Of a DNA stretch of 64,000 bases, positions 1-8,130 are shown in pieces (the first letter of the stretch is position 1; each line of letters starts with the position of its first letter). The stretch comes from Bradyrhizobium algeriense. Lineage in GTDB: Bacteria; Pseudomonadota; Alphaproteobacteria; Rhizobiales; Xanthobacteraceae. Below the pieces are notes generated by a model. It did not search any database, was not told the origin of the DNA, and saw nothing but the letters and a program-made list of their open reading frames with translations. A program made the translations under genes and the position numbers. The DNA lies in the NCBI RefSeq assembly GCF_003062295.1, contig NZ_PYCN01000021.1:62001-126000 (forward strand). The letters are read 5' to 3'.

Positions 1-315
1 TTGGGCATGCTGACGGCGACCCCGTCGATGGCCCAGACCGCGCAGCCCGCAACCAAATCCGACAGCAAGATGGCTCCAGCCCCGAAGGCCTCTGAGTCGA
101 AGATGGCGCCGGCGCCCAAGGCGGAACTGCTCGATATCAACTCGGCGACCGCCGATCAGCTCGACGCGCTGCCGGGTGTCGGCAAGGCCTATTCCGCCAA
201 GATCATCGCGGGCCGCCCGTACAAGGGCAAGGACGAGCTGGTGCAGAAGAGCATTGTCCCGCAGGCGACCTACGACAAGATCAAGGACAAGATCATCGCC
301 AAGCAGAAGAGCTGA
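1..315 (+). CDS. Helix-hairpin-helix (ComEA-like) exported protein, 5' end outside window
   Basis: The last 104 codons of a small exported DNA-binding-type protein are visible. The first residues read like the end of a signal peptide (SMA-QT cleavage-like site), followed by a duplicated KMAPAPKA linker. From about residue 43 a helix-hairpin-helix fold follows (LLDINSATADQLDALPGVG, then a second GRPYKGKDEL helix). This arrangement is typical of the ComEA/HhH_3 family, whose members bind DNA non-specifically at the envelope or are uncharacterised. The TTG at base 1 is probably not the real start; the gene most likely begins upstream of the window. No competence genes are next to it, so a role in DNA uptake is not supported. 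Confidence 0.8.
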   Translation: MGMLTATPSMAQTAQPATKSDSKMAPAPKASESKMAPAPKAELLDINSATADQLDALPGVGKAYSAKIIAGRPYKGKDELVQKSIVPQATYDKIKDKIIAKQKS

Positions 316-368
316 TCTTCGCAGAACGCATCGGCGCGCGCCCCGCGCCGGTGCGTTTTGCTTTTTGA

Positions 369-971
369 TCAGCCCTTGCTCACATCGCCCGCTTCCGCCT
401 CGCTCGCCTCGAGCGTGGCCGGCTCCAGATGGTAGCGCTTGATCACCGGCATCTGGGTCATGGCAAAGATCATCGTTATCGGGATCGCACCGAACGCCTT
501 GAAGGTGACCCAGAAGTCGGTCGATTGCGTGCGCCAGATGATTTCGTTCAGGACCGCCATCGCCAGAAAGAACAACGCCCATCGCATGGTCAGGATGCGC
601 CAGCCCTTCGGCGTCAGGTTGAACATCTGATTGAACAGGATCGCGATGAAGGAGCGGCCGAACAAAAGACCGCCGCCGAGGATCGCGGCGAACAGGCCGT
701 AGATGATGGTCGGCTTGACCTTGATGAAAGTTTCGTCGTGCAGCACCAGCGTCAGCGTGCCGAACACCAGCACGATGACGGCGGTGACGATCGCCATCAT
801 GGGCACATGCCGCACCACCACATAAGAGGCGATCATCGCGGCCACGATCGCCACCATGAAGGCGCCGGTCGCGACGAACAGGTTGAACTTCGCGTTGGCG
901 ACGAAGAACACGATGAGCGGACCGAGTTCGGTCGCGAGCTTGAACACCGGATGCGGCTGGTTCTTGTCCAT
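369..971 (-). CDS. yciB: Inner membrane-spanning protein YciB / septation protein A
   Basis: This is a 200-residue polytopic inner-membrane protein of the YciB (IspZ, septation protein A) family, with about five hydrophobic helices and the family signature KPTIIYGLFAAIL and LNEIIWR near the middle and C-terminal half. Family members influence cell envelope and septum synthesis in other bacteria; the biochemical role is unknown. I use the ATG at 971 (MDKNQPHP) because it starts one base after the ftsY stop codon, which implies co-transcription and probably translational coupling with ftsY. A longer reading to 1004 would overlap ftsY. Confidence 0.9.
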   Translation of the reverse strand: MDKNQPHPVFKLATELGPLIVFFVANAKFNLFVATGAFMVAIVAAMIASYVVVRHVPMMAIVTAVIVLVFGTLTLVLHDETFIKVKPTIIYGLFAAILGGGLLFGRSFIAILFNQMFNLTPKGWRILTMRWALFFLAMAVLNEIIWRTQSTDFWVTFKAFGAIPITMIFAMTQMPVIKRYHLEPATLEASEAEAGDVSKG

Positions 972-972
972 C

Positions 973-1920
973 TTAGCTTTCAATCCCTGCAATCGCGTTG
1001 GCAAAGTCGCGCGCGGTGAACGGCGCGAGATCGTCGATGCCTTCGCCGACGCCGATGAAGTGCACGGGCAGTTTGAATTTCTCCGCCAGCGCCACCAGGA
1101 TGCCGCCTCGCGCGGTGCCGTCGAGCTTCGTCATCACGAGGCCCGTGACGCCAGCGGTACGATGAAATGCCTCGACCTGCGACAGCGCATTTTGTCCCAC
1201 CGTGGCATCGAGCACCAAGAGCACCGCATGCGGGGCCGATGCATCGACCTTCTTGATGACGCGAACCACCTTTTCGAGTTCGTTCATCAGCTCGGCCTTG
1301 TTCTGCAAACGCCCGGCGGTGTCGACCAGCAGCACGTCGATATTCTGTTCCTTCGCCGCGGTCAGCGCGTTGAAGGCAAGGCTTGCCGAATCCGAGCCCT
1401 GCGCGCCTGATATCACCGGCGCCCTGGTGCGCTCGCCCCAGATCTTGAGCTGTTCGATCGCCGCGGCGCGGAACGTGTCGCCGGCCGCCATCATGATCTT
1501 CCGGCCCTCGGCGCTGAGTTTCGCGGCAAGCTTGCCGATGGTGGTGGTCTTGCCCGAGCCGTTGACGCCAACCACGAGAATGACGAACGGCCTTTGCGCC
1601 GCGTCGATCTCCAGCGGCTTCGCCACCGGCGCCAGCACCTTCTCGACTTCGGTCGCAACCACCGTCTTCACTTCGTCGGCCGAGATCGCCTTGTCGTAAC
1701 GGCCGGCGCCGACGGCATCGGCTATCCGCACCGCCACGGCAGTACCGAGATCGGCGCGCAGCAGCACATCCTCGATATCGTCGAGCATGGCGCGGTCGAG
1801 CTTGCGCTTGGTGACGAGGTCGGCAACGGCCGAGCCGAGCGAACTCGAGGTCCGCTTCAGGCCGCTCGAAAGCCGCCGCCACCAGCTCAATTTGGGGGTT
1901 CCGGGAGTGGTATCGCTCAT
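973..1920 (-). CDS. ftsY: Signal recognition particle receptor FtsY
   Basis: FtsY is the membrane-associated GTPase that receives ribosome-nascent chain complexes from the signal recognition particle. The 315 residues are essentially the NG domain: a helical N domain to about residue 100, the G1 loop GVNGSGKTTT at about 118-127, VDTAGR (G3) near 200, and TKLDGTARGG (G4 plus closing loop) near 270. The acidic A domain of E. coli FtsY is absent, as is usual in alphaproteobacteria. The gene is followed directly by yciB. Its partner Ffh is encoded at 8474-10021. It is transcribed divergently from the RluA-type gene, with 28 bp between the annotated starts. Confidence 0.97.
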   Translation of the reverse strand: MSDTTPGTPKLSWWRRLSSGLKRTSSSLGSAVADLVTKRKLDRAMLDDIEDVLLRADLGTAVAVRIADAVGAGRYDKAISADEVKTVVATEVEKVLAPVAKPLEIDAAQRPFVILVVGVNGSGKTTTIGKLAAKLSAEGRKIMMAAGDTFRAAAIEQLKIWGERTRAPVISGAQGSDSASLAFNALTAAKEQNIDVLLVDTAGRLQNKAELMNELEKVVRVIKKVDASAPHAVLLVLDATVGQNALSQVEAFHRTAGVTGLVMTKLDGTARGGILVALAEKFKLPVHFIGVGEGIDDLAPFTARDFANAIAGIES

Positions 1921-1948
1921 GTCGGGGACGTGTTAGCGGTTTCGCGCC

Positions 1949-2734
1949 ATGAGCGGAAGTCACAACAAATCCATTGATGTTCCCGGGGCATCCCTCGATG
2001 TCCCCGGGGCATCCTTTGATGTTCCCCGGACATCCCTTGATGTCCGTGGGCTAACGGCAGATGAAATCCAGGCGCGCGTGCTCCATCGCGACGGGCTGAT
2101 GCTTGTGATCGACAAGCCTGCCGGCCTGCCGGTGCATCGCGGCCCCAAGGGCGGCGCCAATCTGGAGGCGTCCTTCGACGGCTTGCGATTCGGCCTGCCA
2201 CGGCCGCCGGTGCTGGCCCACCGGCTCGACAAGGATACTTCCGGCTGTCTCGTGCTGGGACGCCATCGCAAGGCCACCGCCTCGCTCGGCCTGTTGTTCA
2301 AGCACGGCAAGATTGGAAAAACCTATTGGGCGGTGATCGAGGGCGGACCTGCCGAAGATGAAGGCACCATCGACATGCCGCTCGGGCGGCTCAACGTCGA
2401 GCGCGGCTGGTGGCAGAAGCCGGATCCAGACGGGCAGAAGGCCGTCACCAACTGGAAAGTGCGCGGCCGCGGCGACGGCCTTTGCTGGCTCGCACTGGAA
2501 CCCGTCACCGGCCGCACCCATCAATTGCGCGTGCACACGTCAGCCATGGGCTGGCCGATCGTCGGCGACAATATCTACGGCAACGGACCTCGTTTTGGCG
2601 AGCCGATCCTGCATCTGCATTCCCGCGAGATCGTGATTCCGATTTCGAAGAACAAGGAGCCGGTGCGCGTGGTGGCGCCGGCGCCGGAGCATATGCGCGA
2701 GCAGTTGAGGAAGTGTGGGTGGAACGGAGAGTGA
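1949..2734 (+). CDS. RluA-family RNA pseudouridine synthase
   Basis: The protein is a pseudouridine synthase of the RluA family, which isomerises uridine in rRNA or tRNA. The catalytic signature AHRLDKDTSG (aspartate in HRLD) lies near residue 90, the KTYWA strand near 130, and the GRTHQLRVH motif near 190. The target base cannot be told from sequence, and no S4 domain is present. The N-terminal ~35 residues come from four 21-nt tandem repeats (1970-2053) and are unlike the family. A GTG at 2078, just before LHRDGLMLVIDKP, would give a more typical 218-residue protein and leave the repeats as promoter DNA. The start is therefore uncertain. Confidence 0.88.
   Translation: MSGSHNKSIDVPGASLDVPGASFDVPRTSLDVRGLTADEIQARVLHRDGLMLVIDKPAGLPVHRGPKGGANLEASFDGLRFGLPRPPVLAHRLDKDTSGCLVLGRHRKATASLGLLFKHGKIGKTYWAVIEGGPAEDEGTIDMPLGRLNVERGWWQKPDPDGQKAVTNWKVRGRGDGLCWLALEPVTGRTHQLRVHTSAMGWPIVGDNIYGNGPRFGEPILHLHSREIVIPISKNKEPVRVVAPAPEHMREQLRKCGWNGE
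1970..2053 (+). repeat. Four tandem 21-nt repeats at the ftsY/rluA divergent region
   Basis: Four head-to-tail 21-nt units lie at 1970-1990, 1991-2011, 2012-2032 and 2033-2053. The first two are closest to the pattern TCCnTTGATGTYCCCGGGGCA, and the last has diverged. In the RluA frame each encodes S-[ILF]-D-V-P-G-A. Each unit contains a short CCGGGG/CCCCGG palindrome. They sit only about 50 bp from the ftsY start, so they may be part of the divergent promoter rather than coding. Confidence 0.85.
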
Positions 2735-2932
2735 CTTCTTCCCTCTCCCCTTGTGGGAGAGGGTGGATCAATCGTGCGAAGCACGATTGAGACGGGTGAG
2801 GGGTTCTCTCCGCGGGTAAATCTCTCGCATTGCTATTCGCGGATAGAGACCCCTCATCCGGCGCTTCGCGCCACCTTCTCCCACATCCGCCTTCGCCGAA
2901 GGCTACGGCGGACATGAGGGGAGAAGGAAGAG
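2735..2932. repeat. Dispersed palindromic repeat, family A copy 1 (with nested palindrome)
   Basis: This is the convergent intergenic region between rluA and mtaB. It begins TTCCCTCTCCCCTTGTGGGA, contains GACCCCTCATCCGGCGCTTC in the middle, and ends GAGGGGAGAAGG, so the two ends are inverted copies of one another. The same element recurs at 19326-19468 and 54885-55052. In this copy the right arm is split after CTTCTCCCAC by an extra palindrome of about 30 bp (2885-2915, ATCCGCCTTCGCC...GGCGGACAT). It could act as a bidirectional terminator for the two convergent genes. Confidence 0.85.
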
Positions 2933-4198
2933 TTACACCGTCAATCGCGTCCCATCATGGCCCTTGATCGCGAGCGCCATCACTGCGCCCGGTCTTTCAC
3001 CTGATACCGCAACCGGCAGGAAATGCTCCGTCCGCCCTTGCGTCGCACTTTCGATCAAAACCTGACGCGTCGTGCCGACCTCTGCCGCCAACCGCCGCTG
3101 CAACGCCGCCTCACCCGCCGCGCGCAGCCGCTTCGCACGTGCCTTGATCGCTTCGCCTGCCACTTGCGGCATCCGTGCGGCGGGCGTACCGGGTCGCCTG
3201 GAATAGGGAAACACATGCAGGAAGGTGAGATCGCACTCATCGACGAGATCCTGCGAACGCGCGAACATCTCTTCTGTCTCGGTCGGGAAGCCTGCGATGA
3301 TATCGGCCCCCAGCGTGATATCGGGGCGCAGCCGCCGCACTTGCGCGCAGAATTCGATCGCGTCTTGCCGCGAATGCCGGCGCTTCATCCGCTTCAGAAT
3401 CATGTCGTCGCCGGACTGCAGCGACAGATGCAGATGCGGCATCAGCCGCTCATCTTTGGCGATGACGTCGAGCAGATCGCGATCGGCTTCGATGGAATCG
3501 ATCGATGAAATCCGCAGGCGCTTCAGTTCCGGTACATGCCGCAGGATTTGTCGGGTCAATTGCCCCAGTTTCGGCGTACCCGGCAAATCAGCCCCGTAAC
3601 TCGTGAGGTCCACACCGGTCAGCACGACCTCGGCATGGCCGCGCTCGACCAGCGCGCGAACCTGATCCACCACCGCGCCCATCGGTACCGAGCGCGAATT
3701 GCCGCGGCCATAGGGAATGATGCAGAAAGTGCAGCGGTGGTCGCAGCCGTTCTGCACCTGCACGAAGACGCGCGGCAGGCCGGCCTTGAATCCGTCCAGC
3801 AGGTGCGGCGCCATCTCCTTGACCGCCATGATGTCGGCAACTGCGATCTTCTCGCTGGCGGCGATACCAAAACCGGTGTCGAACGCCGTGCGCGCATCGC
3901 GCCAAGCTTCGCTTCGCATCTTGTCGTCATTGCCAACGACGCGATCGACCTCGGTCATTTCGGCGAACATTTCTGCTTGCGTCTGCGCCGCGCAGCCGGT
4001 GACGACGATGCGCACATCCGGCCGCTGACGCTTCAACCGCCGGATCGATTGCCGCGCCTGCGCCACCGCCTCGTTGGTGACGGCGCAGCTATTGATGACG
4101 ACAGTATCGGAAAGCCCCGCGCGCTCCGCCTCGCGGGCGATCACCTCGGATTCGAACGCGTTGAGACGGCAGCCGAAGGTGAGGACGTCGACGCTCAT
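2933..4198 (-). CDS. mtaB: tRNA (t6A37) C2-methylthiotransferase MtaB
   Basis: MtaB is a radical-SAM methylthiotransferase that converts t6A37 to ms2t6A37 in ANN-decoding tRNAs. The N-terminal UPF0004 domain carries its cluster cysteines at residues 10, 38 and 69 (FGCRLN, NSCAVT, TGCAAQ). The radical-SAM CxxxCxxC triad is at 152, 156 and 159 (GCDHRCTFC). A TRAM-like tail follows. The length of 421 residues is normal for the MiaB/MtaB group, and the FGCRLN start with GRTEHFLPV tail fits MtaB better than MiaB. The gene lies five bases downstream of dapF, so the pair probably forms one transcript. Confidence 0.95.
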   Translation of the reverse strand: MSVDVLTFGCRLNAFESEVIAREAERAGLSDTVVINSCAVTNEAVAQARQSIRRLKRQRPDVRIVVTGCAAQTQAEMFAEMTEVDRVVGNDDKMRSEAWRDARTAFDTGFGIAASEKIAVADIMAVKEMAPHLLDGFKAGLPRVFVQVQNGCDHRCTFCIIPYGRGNSRSVPMGAVVDQVRALVERGHAEVVLTGVDLTSYGADLPGTPKLGQLTRQILRHVPELKRLRISSIDSIEADRDLLDVIAKDERLMPHLHLSLQSGDDMILKRMKRRHSRQDAIEFCAQVRRLRPDITLGADIIAGFPTETEEMFARSQDLVDECDLTFLHVFPYSRRPGTPAARMPQVAGEAIKARAKRLRAAGEAALQRRLAAEVGTTRQVLIESATQGRTEHFLPVAVSGERPGAVMALAIKGHDGTRLTV

Positions 4199-4203
4199 GG
4201 TTC

Positions 4204-5076
4204 CTAGGCGACGCTGGCGAACAGCGCGGGATCGAAGCGGCCTTCATATTCGAAATCGGCGGTGCCGGTCATCAGCACATGGTCGTCGCGCTCGCGCCAT
4301 TCGATCGCAAGCTTGCCGCCGGGCAGCGTGATCTCGACCGACCGATTGGCGCGCTTCAACCGCGCCGCCGCGACCGCGGCCGCACACGCGGCCGAGCCGC
4401 AGGCCCTGGTCAGGCCGGCGCCGCGCTCCCAGGTGCGGATCGTGATGTGGTCGCGGTCGACGATATGGGCCAGCGTGATGTTGGCGCGCTCGGGAAAGAT
4501 CGGGTGGTTTTCCAACAGCGGCCCGAAGCGTTCGAGGTCATAGGCGTTGACGTCGTCGACCCAGAAGATCGCGTGCGGATTGCCCATCGAAACCACCGAC
4601 GGCGAATGCAGCACCGGCGCATCGATCGGCCCGACCTGCAGTTCAATATAGCGGGTGTCGCGAAATTCTTCCGCCAGCGGGATATCCTGCCAGCCGAACT
4701 TCGGCGCTCCCATGTCGACGGTATAGAGATCGGGCGCCGGGCCCTGCCAGCAGTTCAGGAGGCCGGCGCGGGTCTCGAAGGTCACCGCGGTCTGGCCGGT
4801 CTCCTCGAACAGGCGGCGCACCACGCAGCGCATGCCGTTGCCGCAGGCGCCGGCCTCCGAGCCGTCATTGTTGTAGATGCGGATGAAGGCCTCGGTGCCC
4901 TGCAGCCGCGGCGGCTGCAATACCATCAATTGGTCATAGGGCACGCCCGCAGGGGAGGCCACCGCACGCGCCTCCTCAGCCGTCACGGCGGCCTTGGAAT
5001 CGCGCAGATCCACCACGACAATTTCGTTGCCGATGCCGTTCATCTTGGCAAATGCGTGGTTGGCGAGCGCGCTCAT
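4204..5076 (-). CDS. dapF: Diaminopimelate epimerase
   Basis: DapF interconverts LL- and meso-diaminopimelate, the last step before lysine and a precursor for peptidoglycan. It is a 290-residue cofactor-independent racemase. Both catalytic cysteines are visible: C78 in SEAGACGNGMR and the second in TRACGSAAC near residue 225. The ATG at 5076 (MSALANHAFAKMNGIGNE) is preferred; a TTG at 5088 would add four residues. The gene precedes mtaB in an apparent operon. Two long hairpins lie between it and the divergent GyrI-like gene. Confidence 0.96.
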   Translation of the reverse strand: MSALANHAFAKMNGIGNEIVVVDLRDSKAAVTAEEARAVASPAGVPYDQLMVLQPPRLQGTEAFIRIYNNDGSEAGACGNGMRCVVRRLFEETGQTAVTFETRAGLLNCWQGPAPDLYTVDMGAPKFGWQDIPLAEEFRDTRYIELQVGPIDAPVLHSPSVVSMGNPHAIFWVDDVNAYDLERFGPLLENHPIFPERANITLAHIVDRDHITIRTWERGAGLTRACGSAACAAAVAAARLKRANRSVEITLPGGKLAIEWRERDDHVLMTGTADFEYEGRFDPALFASVA

Positions 5077-5127
5077 GGAATTTCCCAAATTCTGCCTGCC
5101 TTATATGGCGAATGATGGCCAATTGGC

Positions 5128-5200
5128 TAGTGAGGTGAACTTGCAGTTCCTATCAGTCCCGCTGCAACCCTTTCATAGGAACTGCAAATTCACCTCACTA
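5128..5200. repeat. Inverted repeat 1 upstream of dapF (26-bp arms)
   Basis: The left arm is 5128-5153 (starts TAGTGAGGTGAACTTGCAG) and the right arm 5175-5200 (ends CACCTCACTA). The 26-bp arms pair with one mismatch, around a 21-nt loop. The structure is too long and perfect to be chance. No T-tract follows either arm, so it does not look like a simple terminator. Confidence 0.9.
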
Positions 5201-5216
5201 GGAAACGACAAGCTTG

Positions 5217-5293
5217 CTGGTGCTCCTCTTAATTCCGAAGCTCGCATAAGTGCCCGCCGCATATGCTTGCGAGCTTCGGAATTGGAGCACCAG
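5217..5293. repeat. Inverted repeat 2 upstream of dapF (26-bp arms with 4-nt bulge)
   Basis: CTGGTGCTCC (5217-5226) pairs with GGAGCACCAG (5284-5293), and AATTCCGAAGCTCGCA (5231-5246) pairs with TGCGAGCTTCGGAATT (5268-5283). The left arm carries an extra TCTT bulge (5227-5230). It starts 16 bp after the first inverted repeat and is unrelated to it in sequence. Confidence 0.9.
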
Positions 5294-5424
5294 TACGCAG
5301 GGGCGTATGACGCATCTGTCATGGGACGAAAGCGGATCTTGCGTGTTAGAAAATGGCACCATTCTGGCGGGCGCGGACCGGGACATGCCGCCGCCAGGGT
5401 GGGGTGGGATGGAGAATACCTGAA

Positions 5425-6135
5425 ATGAACCGTATCAGCACTTTCCGTGCGGCTTTGGTCGCACTCTCCATGGTTGCGTTTGGCGGGGCAGCCCTGGCGC
5501 AATCGCCGGCGCCCGCAGCCTCACCGGCCGCGAGCCCGTCGGCTGTGCCCAGCCCCGCACCATCGGCGGTTCCGGTCCCGCCGCCGGCCGAAACCAAGTC
5601 GCCCGCGGATGCCCCCACGGCGGAAAAAGCCCCGTTGCCCGCGCCCCCTCCTCCCGCCGCCGGCGTCCAGGCCGCCGACCCCTTCGGCGAGGAGTTCGCC
5701 CTCGAGCCCAAGAAAGTGGTTATCATCAAGGGCACCGCGAATTGGGACGCGGCCTTCGACACCCTGATCGATGCGTTCAAGGCGCTGACCGCCGTGCTCG
5801 ACAAGCAGGGCATCAAGGCCACGGGCAATTCGATGATCGTCTACACCTCGACCGACGATACCGGTTTTACGTTCCTGGCCCAGATTCCGGTCGATCAGGA
5901 CGTCAAGAACCTGACCAAGGACATGAGCATGGGCAAGTCGCCCGAGGGCAAGGCGCTGAAGTTCGTCCATCGCGGCTCCTACGACAACATGGACAACACC
6001 TACGAGGCGATCACCAACCACCTCGACGACAAGAAGCTCGAGGCCAAGGATACTTTCATCGAGGAATACATCACCGATCCCCTGAAGACGGCGGAGGACA
6101 AGCTGGTGATCAACGTCTACGTGCCGCTGAGGTAA
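5425..6135 (+). CDS. Exported GyrI-like effector-binding-domain protein
   Basis: This 236-residue protein has an Sec-type signal peptide ending in ALAQ at about residue 25. A proline/alanine-rich linker of some 50 residues follows (SPAPAASPAA...APPPPAAG). The C-terminal ~155 residues resemble the GyrI/SOUL-like small-molecule binding fold (bacterial transcription activator effector-binding domain), with VVIIKGTANWDAAFDTLID, NSMIVYTSTDD and FIEEYITDP. Such domains usually work in the cytosol attached to regulators; here it appears to be exported. I chose the ATG at 5425 because it starts the signal peptide. It lies six bases upstream of the SIMPL gene, so the two are probably co-transcribed. 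Confidence 0.82.
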   Translation: MNRISTFRAALVALSMVAFGGAALAQSPAPAASPAASPSAVPSPAPSAVPVPPPAETKSPADAPTAEKAPLPAPPPPAAGVQAADPFGEEFALEPKKVVIIKGTANWDAAFDTLIDAFKALTAVLDKQGIKATGNSMIVYTSTDDTGFTFLAQIPVDQDVKNLTKDMSMGKSPEGKALKFVHRGSYDNMDNTYEAITNHLDDKKLEAKDTFIEEYITDPLKTAEDKLVINVYVPLR

Positions 6136-6140
6136 GAAGG

Positions 6141-6848
6141 ATGAAGTATTCGCTCGTCCTTGCGGCCGTGGCCGCCACGTGGCTCGCCGTGCCCGCATTG
6201 GCGCAGACGATGCCGCCGCCTGCGATTTCCGTGACCGGCGAAGCGAATGTGTCGGTGCCGCCGGATCAGGCCCAGATCGACGGCGGCGTGACATCGGACG
6301 CCAAGACCGCGCGCGAGGCGTCAGATGCCAACAACGCGGCGATGGGCAAGGTGCTGCTGGCGCTGAAAGGCGCCGGCATCGAGGAAAAGGACTACCAGAC
6401 CTCGCGGCTGTCGCTGCAGCCACAATTTGCGACGTCGTCCAAAAGCTCGGACCGCGCAGCAGGCATCGTTAGTTTCCGCGCCAGCAACCGTGTCACAGTC
6501 AAGATCCGCGATGTGACCAAGGTGGCGAACGTGATCGACGTGCTGGCAGGCGCCGGCGCCAACGAAATCGGCGGCATCAACTTTAGCGTTTCACAAGCCT
6601 CCAAGCATCTCGACGAGGCCCGCGAGAAGGCGATCGCGGACGCCCGCCGCAAGGCCGAGATCTATGCCAAGGCTGCCGGCGTCACGCTCGGCGAGCCCAT
6701 CAGCATTTCCGAGGAAGGCGCGCCCGTGCCGCTACATCGCGGCAAGATGGCCGCGCCCATGGCCGCCGGCGCACCCGTGGCGCAAGGCGAAGAGACGCTA
6801 TCGGTGACGGTGAGCGTGTCCTGGGCGATCAAGGCGAAGGAACAGTAG
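6141..6848 (+). CDS. SIMPL (DUF541) domain exported protein
   Basis: This is a 235-residue exported protein with a signal peptide (MKYSLVLAAVAATWLAVPALAQ). The SIMPL/DUF541 domain occupies the rest: SVTGEANVSVPPDQAQIDGGV at the start, the DYQTSRLSLQPQF strand, a DARRKAEIYAKAAGVTLG helix, and SVTVSVSWAI at the C terminus. Family members such as E. coli YggE and BP26 of Brucella are periplasmic oligomers of unclear function, linked to oxidative stress in some hosts. It is preceded by AGAAGG at a good ribosome-binding distance and directly follows the GyrI-like gene. Confidence 0.9.
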   Translation: MKYSLVLAAVAATWLAVPALAQTMPPPAISVTGEANVSVPPDQAQIDGGVTSDAKTAREASDANNAAMGKVLLALKGAGIEEKDYQTSRLSLQPQFATSSKSSDRAAGIVSFRASNRVTVKIRDVTKVANVIDVLAGAGANEIGGINFSVSQASKHLDEAREKAIADARRKAEIYAKAAGVTLGEPISISEEGAPVPLHRGKMAAPMAAGAPVAQGEETLSVTVSVSWAIKAKEQ

Positions 6849-6887
6849 TGGCCTGTCGTCCCTGCGCAGGGCCGAGACGACGAGACG

Positions 6888-7952
6888 TTAGATCTCGTAA
6901 ACCTGCCCCGGCTTCAGCGCCGCAAACCGCTCGGGCGCGACCTTCGCCTCTTTGAGCGCATCGGCCAGCGCATTGACCGGCTCGTCGATCGCTTCATCCG
7001 TCAGCTGGAATGTGCCGTGATGATGCGCCAGCGCTTCTTGCGCGCCGCAATCGGCGAGCGCCTTCACCGCATCGGACGGATTCATGTGCTGGTCCTTCAT
7101 GAACCAGCGCGGCTCATAGGCGCCGATCGGCAATATCGCCAGCCGCAGCGGGCCGTGCTTCTCGGCGACGCGGCGAAAGTGCTTGCCCTCGCCGTAACCA
7201 GAGTCACAGACGATGTAGAGTTTCCCCGCCGGCGTCTCCAGCACGAAACTCGCCCACAGCGCCTTGTTGCGATCAAACAATCCGCGCGCCGACCAGTGCT
7301 GCGTCGGCACCAGCGTCACCGCAATGCCATTGCTGAGCTCGACGCGGTCCTGCCAGTCGAACCCCTCGGCTTTGATCGCACTGTCCGTGTCGCGCATGGT
7401 GACGTCGTTACCGAGCGGCGTGATCACCCTCGGCGAGAATTTTTCTGTAAGCTTCGACAGCGTCGCGATGTCGAGATGGTCGTAATGGCCGTGCGACACC
7501 AGCACGACATCGATCTTGGGCAGCGCCTCGAAGGCGATGCCGGGATCGTTGTGCCGCTGCGGCCCGGCGAACGAGACGGGCGAGGCCCGCAGCGACCACA
7601 CGGGATCGACGAGGATGTTGAGATCCCGGGTCTGGATCAGCCAGGAGACATGGCCGACGAAGGACAGCCGCACCTTGTTGCCGGAAACGCGAGGCGGCGG
7701 CGTATCGCTGTGCGCGTTCGGCACCCAATCCGGCCAGCTCGCGCGCTTCCGGTCGGTTCCGAACTGCCAGCGCAGCACCTCGGCCAATGATCTCGGCGGC
7801 ACCCCGTCGGGATCGAAGAAGCGGGTTCCGTCGAAATGATCGGAGACGGGGCCGTCATAGGTTTTCATATTGCTGATCCAGATCGAGGGCACGCCGACGG
7901 CCGCGGCTGCGCCGGCGAGTATTCCAAAAACATGGCGACGGGTGATGGGCAC
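6888..7952 (-). CDS. Tat-exported metallo-beta-lactamase-fold hydrolase (NAPE-PLD/UlaG-like)
   Basis: The N terminus carries a twin-arginine-type signal (ITRRHVFGILAGAAAAVG). The catalytic core has the zinc-binding SHGHYDHLD motif (HxHxDH) near residue 155, CDSGYG near 250 and HHGTFQLT near 315. The domain layout (VGHVSWLIQ, ILVDPVWS) matches the branch of the superfamily that includes N-acyl-phosphatidylethanolamine phospholipase D-like and UlaG-like enzymes. The true substrate is unknown. The start codon is GTG at 7952. It is a single gene, convergent with the SIMPL gene. Confidence 0.88.
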   Translation of the reverse strand: MPITRRHVFGILAGAAAAVGVPSIWISNMKTYDGPVSDHFDGTRFFDPDGVPPRSLAEVLRWQFGTDRKRASWPDWVPNAHSDTPPPRVSGNKVRLSFVGHVSWLIQTRDLNILVDPVWSLRASPVSFAGPQRHNDPGIAFEALPKIDVVLVSHGHYDHLDIATLSKLTEKFSPRVITPLGNDVTMRDTDSAIKAEGFDWQDRVELSNGIAVTLVPTQHWSARGLFDRNKALWASFVLETPAGKLYIVCDSGYGEGKHFRRVAEKHGPLRLAILPIGAYEPRWFMKDQHMNPSDAVKALADCGAQEALAHHHGTFQLTDEAIDEPVNALADALKEAKVAPERFAALKPGQVYEI

Positions 7953-8130
7953 GGGAGATCACGAAGGGCGCGCGAGAGCTGACGACATGGAGCGCTATAT
8001 GGCGTGCTCTGGCTCAACTTGGAACCTGCGGCGAAAGGAAGCTTGCCTGGAGGCCATCACCGCCTGCTGAAACGATAATTAGATCAGCAACTTAGATCAC
8101 ATCCAACGGCTATCACAACCTAGTTTCTCC

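Larger units (their letters stand above)
5089..5424. other. Non-coding gap between dapF and the GyrI-like gene
   Basis: This 336-bp divergent spacer has no convincing gene. It holds two long adjacent inverted repeats (5128-5200 and 5217-5293) and then the promoter side of the plus-strand gene. Small open frames crossing the hairpins look like chance readings. Confidence 0.6.

Noticed and set aside
429..1019. Long plus-strand open frame opposite yciB
   Set aside because: It is His/Asp/Arg-biased as expected for the antisense of a GC-rich membrane-protein gene, and has no recognisable domain or ribosome-binding site.
1970..2053. CRISPR-like array
   Set aside because: The 21-nt units are directly adjacent with no spacers, and no cas genes are present.
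5128..5293. Intrinsic terminators for dapF or the GyrI gene
   Set aside because: The hairpins lie at the 5' ends of both divergent genes and have no T-tracts.
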